Below, piece after piece: positions 36,244 to 46,825 of a DNA stretch of 64,000 nt. This stretch comes from Dioscorea cayenensis subsp. rotundata (Eukaryota > Streptophyta > Magnoliopsida > Dioscoreales > Dioscoreaceae), in contig NC_052489.1 in NCBI RefSeq assembly GCF_009730915.1, positions 28,761,916-28,825,915 of the forward strand, in the 5' to 3' direction. The notes under the pieces are model-generated. The model did no database searches, was not told the origin of the DNA, and was given only the letters and a program-made list of their open reading frames with translations. Numbering within the stretch: the first letter of the stretch is position 1; each line of letters begins with the position of its first letter. Position numbers and translations under genes: made by a program.

Positions 36244-37846
36244 TCTTTTTGAGTATCGGTAGTGAGGTTGAGATATCCACGGTTGGTAGAGATCACGGGT
36301 TGTGATCCGAGCCTAAGTTTAGAAGTCGTGTCTGAGACTTAGAGGTTTAGTAGGGATTAGAGCGAGAAAGTTAAGGGCCCGATGAGAATTATTAAGAATC
36401 TCCAATCGAGGGTTAAAACCTAAGTTGCGTATTTGGAATGAGAGGCGATCGTAGGTTTTTGATATTTGAGGCGGAGTGAAGCGATGCTGACGTGATCACG
36501 ATCACGGGTTGAGATATTTATTGGAATTGGTTTTTATCGAAATAAGTTAACTTAAAAGTTGCGAAGAAGGGTATTTGGCATTCTCTTTTCGATGGTGGCA
36601 CACGATGATTCTGATTTGATTTGAAAGATACTTTGGACATACACGTGCTTAAGAATATGGAGATTAGCCCAGTGAGTAACCGAGTCTTCTTTATCACCTT
36701 TCTGTTGATTCTTAAAAGGTGTGTTATGATGTGCCATTGATTCGAGTTTGATTTGTCGGACTTTGGATGAATTATGGCCACTCCTCTAAGTGTAGTTTAG
36801 TTGTGTTTAAATAGAGGAGAAGATCGGACTTGCATTTTTCATCGATTGGAATTTTTGAGTGTCTTAAGGATTTTTTTGAGTAATGGAACCAAGGCGTTTG
36901 AGGGCAGTCGAGGCGAGGGACCTCCTCCAGGTATAATAGAGAAAGAGAGAGAGATATTTCTGGAAGAAGCGTGAAGAGGAAGAAGAGCAGAGAAGAGAAA
37001 TGGAGGAGCAGAGAAGGAGAGAGGAGGAGCGAATGAGGGAAGAAGAGATGGAAACCCATATTCTTTGCTCAAGTACCCTCTAGCTCTACTCTTGTTGCCT
37101 CGGCATCTTCTAGTTCTATTATTGCACCAGTAACCAAGAACAAGCGATGGTCGATGTTTATGTCCCGAAGCTCGTTATGTGGTAACCATGAATACCGAGA
37201 TTTTTAGCTCTATGGTTGCTTGAGTGAGGAATATCTACATGGAGCGTTTTTCACCTGAGGCGAGTCGTATGCGAATTGAGGAAGGAGGTATGGAGTTCAC
37301 GAGGGAGTTTCGACGGCGTATGATGATGCCCGTGCAGGGTCCTTAACTATGGTGCGGCGGTTGAACAATGGGCAAGGAAAGGTTGAGCCGCATGAAACCG
37401 TGAGACAAGGATGAGGTTCAGTAGACGTATGAGGACTTGTGAATAGTAGAATAATCTGTTTGTATCATCGTTTGTGTGCTTGAGATGTTTGTATTCTACC
37501 CGTGTATTTCCAGTATGATGTATTCCTATTTGTGAATAAGAAGTTGCTTTTTCTTACGGATTGTGGAAAATCTGAGATTATTTTATTGTATGAGTTTTGG
37601 AGTGAGGAAGCCGAGTAACACATCAGAAGAGTGTTGTATACCGTGTATAACACCGTATAAGAGGAATCAGGTTCACTTTGATCATCAGCAGATACTTGGA
37701 CATCCCTAATACGATGATTGTTATTTCTTGTTGAGCAGTTTGGAACAAGAGAGCGGTCTTGGAACAAGTAATGAAATTCGATGATATCAGATTGATGCGA
37801 TACTAAGGAAATTTCGAGGACGAAATTTTTCTTAAGAGGAAGGATT
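36244..37846 (+). other. internal region of the long-LTR element with gag remnant
   Basis: No open frame of gag-pol length. A short frame at about 37223-37341 reads YMERFSPEASRMRIEE and then FTREFRRRM. It resembles the region around the conserved 'F...YFP' part of plant gypsy gag. An Arg/Glu-rich stretch precedes it (36940-37060). The region ends at 37815-37845 with the gypsy-type terminal motif and polypurine run. Confidence 0.5.
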
Positions 37847-40538
37847 AGTAATACCACGAACCTTTGGATACCGTTGGAAAAATATATTCGGGGTATTACT
37901 ACGATTCATGAGTAAGAATTTTTTTCTCGGAGTAACCTTGTGGAGAAACCCTAAGTGGAAAGAACGAGGACCTAAGTGTGAAAGTTTATAAAAGATTTTT
38001 GGGTTAAAGAGTAATAGAAAAAGGATTGATATAAAATGTTTACGGCATCCAAGGACTGAAAGGTAAGATGGAAGAGATCTTTTTTTGAAATGTTGTACTA
38101 TAATCCAAGGACCATTGGATAATTTAGAAGGATCTTTTTGAGAATACTATTTTTGTAATTCAGGGACCATTCATGAGTTTTTCAGGGACTGTTTTGTAAG
38201 GAATTATGTTTTGAGGGACTAAATGTAAATTTCGGCTGAAAGTTAAATTTGGAGAAAAAAATCTAGAGCTTGAGTGTTGTTACATCTTCTTCTCCACCAT
38301 TTTTGCTCTGATAACCCGAGAGTTATGAAGAAATGGGAAGAAATTTGAGGTTTTAAGGAGAGGGACTTGGAGATCGTCGGAGGGAGCTCGCCGGAGGGAT
38401 GACTTGGCTTGGTAAGAAGCTTCCTTGTATTGTTTTTGGCAAGTGTATGCATGTATGTATAAATATGTATTTTTGGTTGGATTGGATGAAAATGATTATG
38501 GATTTGAATGTATATTGATGAGGATGACAAAGTAATTGTTGTGAAATTATTTTTGTGTTGAAAACCTTGTATTTGTGATGGAAATTGCTTGAAATGGAGA
38601 TGAGATTGCCGGAATTACTGTAGCAATTACTGTAGCACCGAGATTAGGGTTTGGTTTGGTTAATTAAATTGGTGATGATGATGATTAAGGTGTTAATGAT
38701 GATGGTTAGATTGAAATGGGTTGAGTTAGCCAAGTTGATTTGGTTGGATCAAACCAAGTTGGAATTGAATTGGTTGAATTGAATTGATTTGGTTGAGTTG
38801 GGCTTGATCAAATCAAGTTGAGATGGTTTGGGTTTGGTTCAGTGATTTGGGCTAGGGTTTTGGGCTGAACCAAGTTGGTTCAATGGATTTTTGAATAAGA
38901 ATTGGGTTGGTTCAAGCTGGTTCAGTGAAATTGAGTTTGGTTCAGTGCAATTAAGCTTGGTTCAGTGGAATTAAGGTTTGTTCAGATTGATTCAGCAGTG
39001 TTTACCCTAAATTGAGTTGGTTTAAGTGCAATTGAAAGCCAGTTGGATAATGCAAGGTCGGGGTTTTTAGCCGATTGGAGTGAGTGGGCCCAATAGAGTC
39101 TATTGTTGTTTATTGTATTTTTATTTTTGGGTTTAAATGTGTTATTTATTTTTATTATATTATTACTTGTTAGGTGTTGTTCGGGTCTTGGGAGAGAGTT
39201 CAGGGTCTAGCAAGGAACCCAAGGACACCGGGTGAGTTGGTAGTGGCTATTATTTTTAAATAATTGATTAATTATTATTATTTTGAAATAAGCTGTTTAA
39301 TGGCTAGTATTTTTGGAAATAATTATTTAAGTATTTCATTTTTATCATGTTTAATTTGCGTATAAGGTTAAAAATATACGTATATTTACTTGCCGTTGAT
39401 GTTCGACAATCGTATTGATACATCGGTTTGGTATAATTATACGTATTTGTGAATAGTGAAAAATACATGTATATGTGATTTAATTATTCAATTCATGTAT
39501 TTATTTTTTTGATGGTTATATATGCTTTTGATTTGGAATGATTTGTGAAATCATGTGAGCATTTTTAAAATGTTTTACCAACAATATTTGTGGAATTGGT
39601 TTTCATTCTGGCGTAGGAATGGTATTTTATGATTGGATTTTCTTCGATATTATGCATGTATCGTATCGTGAATGTCACGGATAAGGACCATGTGATATGA
39701 TTTATCTGATTTGTATTGTTCTTTGCATCTACATGTTGGTTTTGGATGGTGACGGCGGGCTAAGGGCCCGACTCTCTGCGATAGTGGGTTCCACGGGCCG
39801 ACCCTTTAGAGGTGGCGTGGTGGACACGATTGTTGATTGGTCCGGATCGGTGGGAGGCGTAGAGCCACGATTGGATGATACATCGGGATCCGGGGTCACC
39901 ACACGGAACAGATGGGCCAAGCGTCGAGGTGACGAAGACCTGGCGGCTCCCAACCCAGTCGCGACGGCGGCTAAGTCGGGGAGAGTTTTTCAGGGGCTAT
40001 GGATTTGAGAATGGTTTTATATTATCGATTATTTTTGACATTGATTTATGATGAATTTATGTTTCAAAAGTTCTTTAAAAATGTATTTTGCTAGAATTCT
40101 AGTATTTTGGAAAAGTTGGAAAATTATTTAAGCAGTTGGTATTTATATACTTTATATACACTGTATTTTAGTATTTGAAATTATTAAGCCACTACCGACC
40201 AACTCGAATGTCTTTGTATGCTGCAGGAGCATGACCCTAGATTGCCTGATCGAGTATAGAGCTAGTCGGGGGTTGAGTCCAGGGACTACGAGTGGGTCCC
40301 TCATTTCTTTCTTTCTTCTTATTGGTGTCATGATCTTGTAGCGGTTGTACCCTGCAAAATTAGAGTAATTATATTTATTGTATTTATGTATTTGAACCCT
40401 GTACTTGGTGAAAAAAATTGTAAATTGTGATTTGTAGAGTGCGCTTTTTGTTTAAAAGCAGGGTGTGGGTTTCCAGTTAAAAAGGAATTTTAACTGATGG
40501 GTGCCACATTTACCTCGGTAGAAGGGGTGGGTGTGACA
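37847..40538 (+). repeat. right LTR of the long-LTR element
   Basis: Second copy, starting AGTAATACCACGAACC and ending GTGTGACA. Small indels against the left copy occur throughout. Confidence 0.85.
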
Positions 40539-40578
40539 AAAGCAATTGATCAATTTTACGGATTAGGGAAGGAAAATC

Positions 40579-40635
40579 TAAAATCGTACAATTAAAAATA
40601 CGATTGTTTCTCTCAGTCCAAATGACCCAAATAGC
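40579..40635 (-). pseudogene. LINE reverse-transcriptase scrap
   Basis: On the - strand this reads AIWVIWTERNNRIFNCTIL. IW.IW.ERNNRIF is the characteristic C-terminal motif of plant LINE-type reverse transcriptase proteins. An in-frame stop lies just upstream and no further domain is preserved. Confidence 0.6.
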
Positions 40636-42521
40636 TAGCACGGATTAAGAGATTTCCCAATGGTTTAGGGCATTGGCTCCCCTTGAGCATCCAAATAGAC
40701 CAAATCTCGAAAAGGGTACAAAGAGAGATCATTATATTGAAAAACGCCTCAAAATGTGTCAGATACGTGTTGAAAAAGGACAACTATCTAGTGGTTAAAA
40801 ATACAATTTTAAGTTCTCTTAGTTTGCAATAACATTAACCATCATGAAATCTTTGGTATAATCTATTCTATAGTTTAGCTTAATGTTATTTTTTTTTATT
40901 TTGTATTTTGACATATGTAACAAGCTCATATTAGTTAGGGGCATATACAATGCTAGGAATGAACGTCTAGCTATGCGCTCTCATCAGAGATAAGGAATAG
41001 TGGGTTGTAAGCTTTTCATAGTGGGGTCAATCTTGCTAGGTATAAACCTTTGATTATGTTCAATTTTTGTGTTTAAGAATAGCATGCAAAATCCGACACA
41101 CTAACACCAACACTAACACCTATTTGGTATCATTAAGAAATTATTAAAGATATGATTAGCTTGGTATGGGCCTTTAGGCCTTGTTACTAAGGCGCAGTCT
41201 TTTACTACATTGACCCATCTTTAAACTCAGATGATTGAAGGCCCATGTTATCAAGGTGTCCAAGCCCACCTGCTTTGAGGCCGACGATGAAAGATGGGCT
41301 TCGTGGCAAAATAACTATACAATGATATATTAATTAAAGTAAACATTAAAGTTAAACATTACACATGATATTCCAAATATAAAAATATATTCTGTTATAT
41401 CACAAATTTGCTACGAACCAATCAACATGCAATATTTGTCTTACTTTACCCACCAATATGCCAGTAATTATCGTCTATGTGTGTACATATAATACAATTT
41501 GGAGTGCCTTATTAGGTCTAATTAAACTTATTTCAATTTATATTTTTGTGGTTAATTTTCACTATAACTTTGAATATAAAAATTCATACAAAACTACCTA
41601 TTTAGTTAATTCTTATATATTTCTATTTTGTTATATTTTGTTAGGTCAAACTTTTCGTTATAAATTATTATTATTGTTGTTTTTTAAATAATCTCTTCCA
41701 ACTTGGGGAAGGATACATTAAATGAAAAAAATAGTTTATATAAAATACATTGCCTCTGATATGTGTTTCTGAGTTTGACATACTAAATCAAACAATAAGT
41801 GGCGTTTTGAACAATGAATTAGTGCGTAAATCCTAAAAACAACCAGAAACAATTATTAAAATTTTATAGACTAAGAAGCAAAGAGAGGAATCTACCAATA
41901 ACGCATTTAACTCGATAGATGAATTGAAAGAAATATTTATTTGTTTCCTTTCTATTTTTTTTTTTCAAAGAAGATAAATCTTTCTTATGATTAATATAGG
42001 GAACAATGGCGAAACTCAGTGGTTCTCATGTATCTTGTGGTTGGAGGGCTCTTGAGTTCAAGGCCTCCAATTCACAAATGCATAATAAAATCTTCAATCC
42101 TTTGACAAATTTGTATGAGAGGCATTTGTCACTTTTGTCATATTGTGGCGAGGATGATTTGAAAAATCCCAAACTAAAAGTATATGATTATACCAATCTA
42201 TTAATTTCGGACCCTTAGGTGGTATTTGAAAGGAATGTGAACACAATAATAATAAATGTATGAAAACAGGGTAAATGTTTTGATAGATGTCTTTTTTTTG
42301 TTATTATTTTGAGGGTCCAAACTTCAATTGGTATCAAAATAGTTACATATCTTTAATTTTGTTTCACTAGAGGATCATCCAATAAATTCTGGCATATATT
42401 TCATGATGTAATAATTATTAGAATAAACTGTGTGTTATATAATATGATAACAAAAAATTTCAGACGTATACATCATCTCTCATATAATCATTCGGTGAAA
42501 CAAAATTAAAGTTAAATAACT
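40636..42521. other. unassigned AT-rich sequence up to the second gap
   Basis: No gene recognised. A stretch near 42006-42090 has weak tRNA-like A/B-box wording (CAGTGGTTCTC, GAGTTCAAGGCC) but no fold that I can support. Confidence 0.5.
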
Positions 42522-43521
42522 NNNNNNNNNNNNNNNNNNNNNNNNNNNNNNNNNNNNNNNNNNNNNNNNNNNNNNNNNNNNNNNNNNNNNNNNNNNNNNN
42601 NNNNNNNNNNNNNNNNNNNNNNNNNNNNNNNNNNNNNNNNNNNNNNNNNNNNNNNNNNNNNNNNNNNNNNNNNNNNNNNNNNNNNNNNNNNNNNNNNNNN
42701 NNNNNNNNNNNNNNNNNNNNNNNNNNNNNNNNNNNNNNNNNNNNNNNNNNNNNNNNNNNNNNNNNNNNNNNNNNNNNNNNNNNNNNNNNNNNNNNNNNNN
42801 NNNNNNNNNNNNNNNNNNNNNNNNNNNNNNNNNNNNNNNNNNNNNNNNNNNNNNNNNNNNNNNNNNNNNNNNNNNNNNNNNNNNNNNNNNNNNNNNNNNN
42901 NNNNNNNNNNNNNNNNNNNNNNNNNNNNNNNNNNNNNNNNNNNNNNNNNNNNNNNNNNNNNNNNNNNNNNNNNNNNNNNNNNNNNNNNNNNNNNNNNNNN
43001 NNNNNNNNNNNNNNNNNNNNNNNNNNNNNNNNNNNNNNNNNNNNNNNNNNNNNNNNNNNNNNNNNNNNNNNNNNNNNNNNNNNNNNNNNNNNNNNNNNNN
43101 NNNNNNNNNNNNNNNNNNNNNNNNNNNNNNNNNNNNNNNNNNNNNNNNNNNNNNNNNNNNNNNNNNNNNNNNNNNNNNNNNNNNNNNNNNNNNNNNNNNN
43201 NNNNNNNNNNNNNNNNNNNNNNNNNNNNNNNNNNNNNNNNNNNNNNNNNNNNNNNNNNNNNNNNNNNNNNNNNNNNNNNNNNNNNNNNNNNNNNNNNNNN
43301 NNNNNNNNNNNNNNNNNNNNNNNNNNNNNNNNNNNNNNNNNNNNNNNNNNNNNNNNNNNNNNNNNNNNNNNNNNNNNNNNNNNNNNNNNNNNNNNNNNNN
43401 NNNNNNNNNNNNNNNNNNNNNNNNNNNNNNNNNNNNNNNNNNNNNNNNNNNNNNNNNNNNNNNNNNNNNNNNNNNNNNNNNNNNNNNNNNNNNNNNNNNN
43501 NNNNNNNNNNNNNNNNNNNNN
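42522..43521. other. assembly gap, 1000 N
   Basis: Again exactly 1000 N. The first bases after it are TAAAG, the target duplication of the gypsy element at 25913. Confidence 1.
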
Positions 43522-43526
43522 TAAAG
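43522..43526. repeat. right target-site duplication TAAAG
   Basis: Followed at once by ATTATATTAGCATCTAATAC, the continuation of the kinase intron 1 as seen unbroken in copy 3 at about 52105. Confidence 0.8.
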
Positions 43527-44240
43527 ATTATATTAGCATCTAATACCCAATTAAACAAGCAACAGAGATTCCATTCAAGAGATGAAAAACTTCGATTTGA
43601 TAACCAAAGAGCACTCCCTTTAGAAGAAAATCACCATTGAACTGCTAAGAATGCGCCGTATAATTACAGTTCAGATGCAAATCACGAGCAGTCTTTGAAG
43701 TTCAGATCATTTAACAATAAAAAGTTTTTTTCTTCTTCTTCTTCAACACTTACTCGCTGATCCCTTCAAAGAACGTCCCAAAGGATCCGCTGCCAAGCAG
43801 CCGGACTCGTATCCACGAGTCGATGCGGCGGCCATCAGAGTTTCCTCCGGAGCTATTTACCGGTGGTGAATCATCAGCCGTCAGTGGATCAGCACGATCA
43901 TCACTAGAGACCCCAGGGACATGCACAAGCTTCGGTGGGGGGGCCACTAGAGACCCCAGGGACGCACACAAGTTTCGATGGAATAAGTGGGGACGAGGCT
44001 ACGCCTATGTGGGCGTTGGAACCACTTGTACATAACCACTATTCACAATTCCAAAAAATGTGCTCTCAGCCGAGAATTGAACTCTCACCACTCGGTGAGA
44101 GCTCTATCGGCGACCCGTGTACTAATAGACCCGTAGGTTGTTGGCTAGTGTGCTCTGTTCCTACTCGGAGTGAAGAAGACCTTAGCGCGCGGAAGCAGGA
44201 ACCATTTGCTTTTTTTTTTGCCACCATACCCTTGCCTTTT
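43527..44240 (-). pseudogene. MAPKKK copy 2, rest of intron 1, exon 1 remnant and leader
   Basis: 43527-43753 is intron 1. The exon 1 remnant (43900-43754, - strand) reads ADPLTADDSPPVNSSGG, then jumps to SWIRVRLLGSGSFGTFFEGIS. Relative to copy 3 roughly 600 bases of the proline-rich linker are deleted near 43825. Upstream of 43900 the exon is replaced by a SINE-related insertion (43901-44145). From 44146 the leader common to all three copies resumes (AGTGAAGAAGACC). The start codon region is lost. Confidence 0.85.
43901..44145 (-). mobile_element. SINE-related insertion in the dead exon 1
   Basis: Read on the - strand from 44145 it opens GCCAACAACCTACGGG and continues with GTACACGGGTCGCCGATAGAG, then TCACCGAGTGGTGAG and a B-box-like GAGTTCAATTCTC. 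Next comes GAATTGTGAATAGTG. The same order is in the SINE at 44790. The 3' part differs and has a 19-bp duplication (CACTAGAGACCCCAGGGAC at about 43902 and 43951). No poly(A) tail is seen. Confidence 0.65.
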
Positions 44241-44267
44241 TTTAATTATTTTTTCTTATTTTATTTA

Positions 44268-44543
44268 GGTTTAATTGCTATATTGGTCTATAAAATTGTG
44301 TATTTTTTGTCTTTTTAATTCTTGTAATATTTTTATGTACAATTAAGTCTTCATATTTAGTCTGAGTTGGATCATTCTAGTCCGTAATGTAGATGGGCAA
44401 ATGTAAATTTTAAAGATTTAATTGTACTTAAAAATATTATTATGGACTAGAAAGTTTAACTTGACTAAATATGATGACTTAATTATACTTAAAAGTACTA
44501 GAAATATTAAAAAAAAATAGAAAGTATACAATTATAGACACTT
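44268..44543. mobile_element. MITE with long inverted repeats and 9-bp target duplication
   Basis: A 276-bp insertion in the copy-2 5' flank, absent from the flanks of copies 1 and 3. The halves are inverted repeats of about 100 bp: AATTAAGTCTTCATATTTAGTC on the left pairs with GACTAAATATGATGACTTAATT on the right. Both sides carry TTTTATTTA (44259-44267 and 44544-44552). Nine-base duplications point to the Mutator-like superfamily. Confidence 0.75.
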
Positions 44544-44789
44544 TTTTATTTATTATTTTACTAGTAATTGTTTTATAAATTTGGGCTTTTTATGCACTCC
44601 CCCCTTCAAAAGCTCATAATTTTTTATAGATATTTTCTCGTGTGAGAAGCTGGAAGGGGAAAGTTTGGCATATAGCCCTTATAGATATTTTCTTGCATTT
44701 GTTTGAAAGTTAATTAGTGATTAATTAATTGAATTTTCATGTGAAAGTATGTTCCAAATAGACAAGCATATAAATATAAAATCTATATT

Positions 44790-45027
44790 GCCAACGACCT
44801 TCGGGCTCTATTGGTACACGGGTCGCCGATAGAGTTCTCACCGAGTGGTGAGGAGTTCGATTTCTCGAGCGGGACATTTCAGGGAGTTGTGAATAGTGAT
44901 TGTGTACGGGTGGTTTCACGTGACGCAGTGGCCCTGCTCCCGTCACTTGTTCCACCGAGCGCTGCATGCGTCTCTTGGGCTCTCAGTGGGTTCGCCCCGC
45001 TCCTCTTTCCCAAAAAAAAATATATAT
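44790..45027 (+). mobile_element. tRNA-derived SINE with 10-bp target duplication
   Basis: A 238-bp insertion opening GCCAACGACCTTCGGG, with a pol III B-box-like GAGTTCGATTTCTC near 44850. It ends in an A-run with ATATAT. It is flanked by AATCTATATT on both sides (44780-44789 and 45028-45037). The copy-1 flank is empty at the matching place. It encodes no protein, as expected for a SINE moved by LINE enzymes. Confidence 0.85.
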
Positions 45028-45037
45028 AATCTATATT

Positions 45038-45200
45038 AATAAATTCTTAATTTTAGAGAAGCAGCTTTGGGCTGATACCGCGTGAGGTTACTTTTGTCAT
45101 AATTGTGGCCTTATTTAATAATATCTTGTGTGTAATGTCCATGTAAATTTGTGATAGTTTTTTTTAATAGACAATTTAGTTTTTTTATTAAAATAATACA

Positions 45201-45243
<43 letters not shown>

Positions 45244-46825
45244 GTTGTTGTTGTTGTTTTATTTTATAATATGGTCAAATCCGCTCCAATCATGTATTGG
45301 GTGGAAGTTAACCCCTCAACTTCTTGCATGAAAATATGTGTTTTATCAACAATGACTTTATTAATATTATCAACTACTAAATAAAAATAAAATTAAATAT
45401 TTGTAAAAAATAAAAAATAAATAAGAAAATATCTATGTATACATAAAAAAATAAGGGCAGTGTAATTCAATAATAAGGTGGTGTTCAATAAAAAATCAGA
45501 TATTATATTTAGATTTATAAAACAGCGTAAAAATAATTAATCAAATATATATATACCTATGAGATAGGAAGAAAATTCCTTGTCTTTGCTTGGCAGGACA
45601 CTTGAAAATGAAGTGAGATGTGAATAATTTTAAGTATAATATTGGTAATATATATATTGATGATGATTTTTTTGTTTCAAAATAATAACCAAGTAAAATA
45701 AAAAAAATCTTAATTTCTCTTTTGGTTTAAAATTCCTAACGACCTAAGTTATACTAAAAACATGTATATTATTGTTCATTATAAGTTCACTAATTGATAT
45801 GAATTTATGATAATTTTTTTAAAAAAATACGGATAAATCACATCAAAGACGTTCACAAATGTGAAATTTATATTTCATTGTATATATATTAGTCTTCTTC
45901 ATATGACCTAATCAAAGTTTGAACCTCAATTAACTTTTAATTTATATGTGCTCTTATCCTACTTGAACTAAGACATTAACACTCTGGATAAGATACTCGG
46001 TGTTAATAAACCAAAAATTCATAAAAAAATATAAAATATATATTTAAACATAAAATATCAATATACTATTTTAAAAGCCAAAATAAAATTATTTATATAT
46101 GTATGATTTAAAATAAAAGTTTAAAAAAAAACGAAAAAAGCATCATGTTCCCTGTATTGCCAAATGCCATCGGAGAAAACAAGTATAATTGAAAACAAAA
46201 CAAGAAAGAGTGATTAAATCATTAAAATATAACAATAAGCTAAGTACAAAAATTAAATTGAAAAATATTAAAATATAGATGGATAAAGAAATGCGAGGGG
46301 ATTGGACGTAACAGCAATCAATTAAGAGGTATTAATATTTAATATTTAACAGTAGAGAAGTTGCATGGCTACTTCATGTGATGCATCTTCTCTCATGCAT
46401 ATATATATATATATATATATATTACCAAAAATTACTAAAAACCCCCTATGTTTTTTTCATTCGGATCAGTCCATCTGGCTCATATATTTTTTAAAATTTT
46501 AAATTTTAAAATTTTTATCTAATTCTGTACTGTTAATATTGTAATAAAATATCAAAACTACATCTTAGCATCTGTGGCGTATGTAAGTTAAGGTAAATTC
46601 TTATTTTAATTTACTTTTAACTTTAAAAAAATGAATATCAGCATTGTTTTAGATATTTTTTATATAGACGACGAGTACAGTCAAAAGCAATGGGTACTGG
46701 CAGGTATATTACAGACATTAAGATCCGGAATATAATGACACATATTATTCACTGAAATATTGGGTTATAATCATAATATATCATTATTATTATTATTTAA
46801 AAAAATATATTATTCACTAAAATTT
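45038..46825. other. 5' flank of MAPKKK copy 2 (duplicated block)
   Basis: Non-coding. It matches the copy-3 flank at 54420-57430 in many places (for example ACACTTGAAAATGAAGTGAG and TTCATTCGGATCAGTCCAT). It contains (ATT)n at about 45202-45243 and (AT)n at about 46394-46424. It ends where the gene B fragment begins. Confidence 0.75.

Larger units (their letters stand above)
33549..40538 (+). mobile_element. long-LTR, non-autonomous (LARD-like) gypsy element
   Basis: Two direct repeats of about 2.69 kb (33549-36243 and 37847-40538) flank a 1.6-kb inner region with no intact protein. The repeats end GTGTGACA. The inner region opens with a decayed primer-site-like GTATCGG and closes with AAATTTCGAGGACGAAAT and a purine run. 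That pairing is the usual end of plant gypsy elements before the 3' LTR. Candidate 5-bp target duplication: AAGGC (33544-33548) versus AAAGC (40539-40543), one mismatch. The LTRs differ by many substitutions and single-base indels, so the element is older than the one at 25.9 kb. Confidence 0.8.

Noticed and set aside
42006..42090. Possible tRNA or SINE head (CAGTGGTTCTC, GAGTTCAAGGCC)
   Set aside because: Only loose A/B-box resemblance, no tail or target duplication; the supporting fold cannot be drawn.
42512..43558. 348-residue open frame across the second gap
   Set aside because: Same artefact; only a few kinase-intron codons at its start are real sequence.
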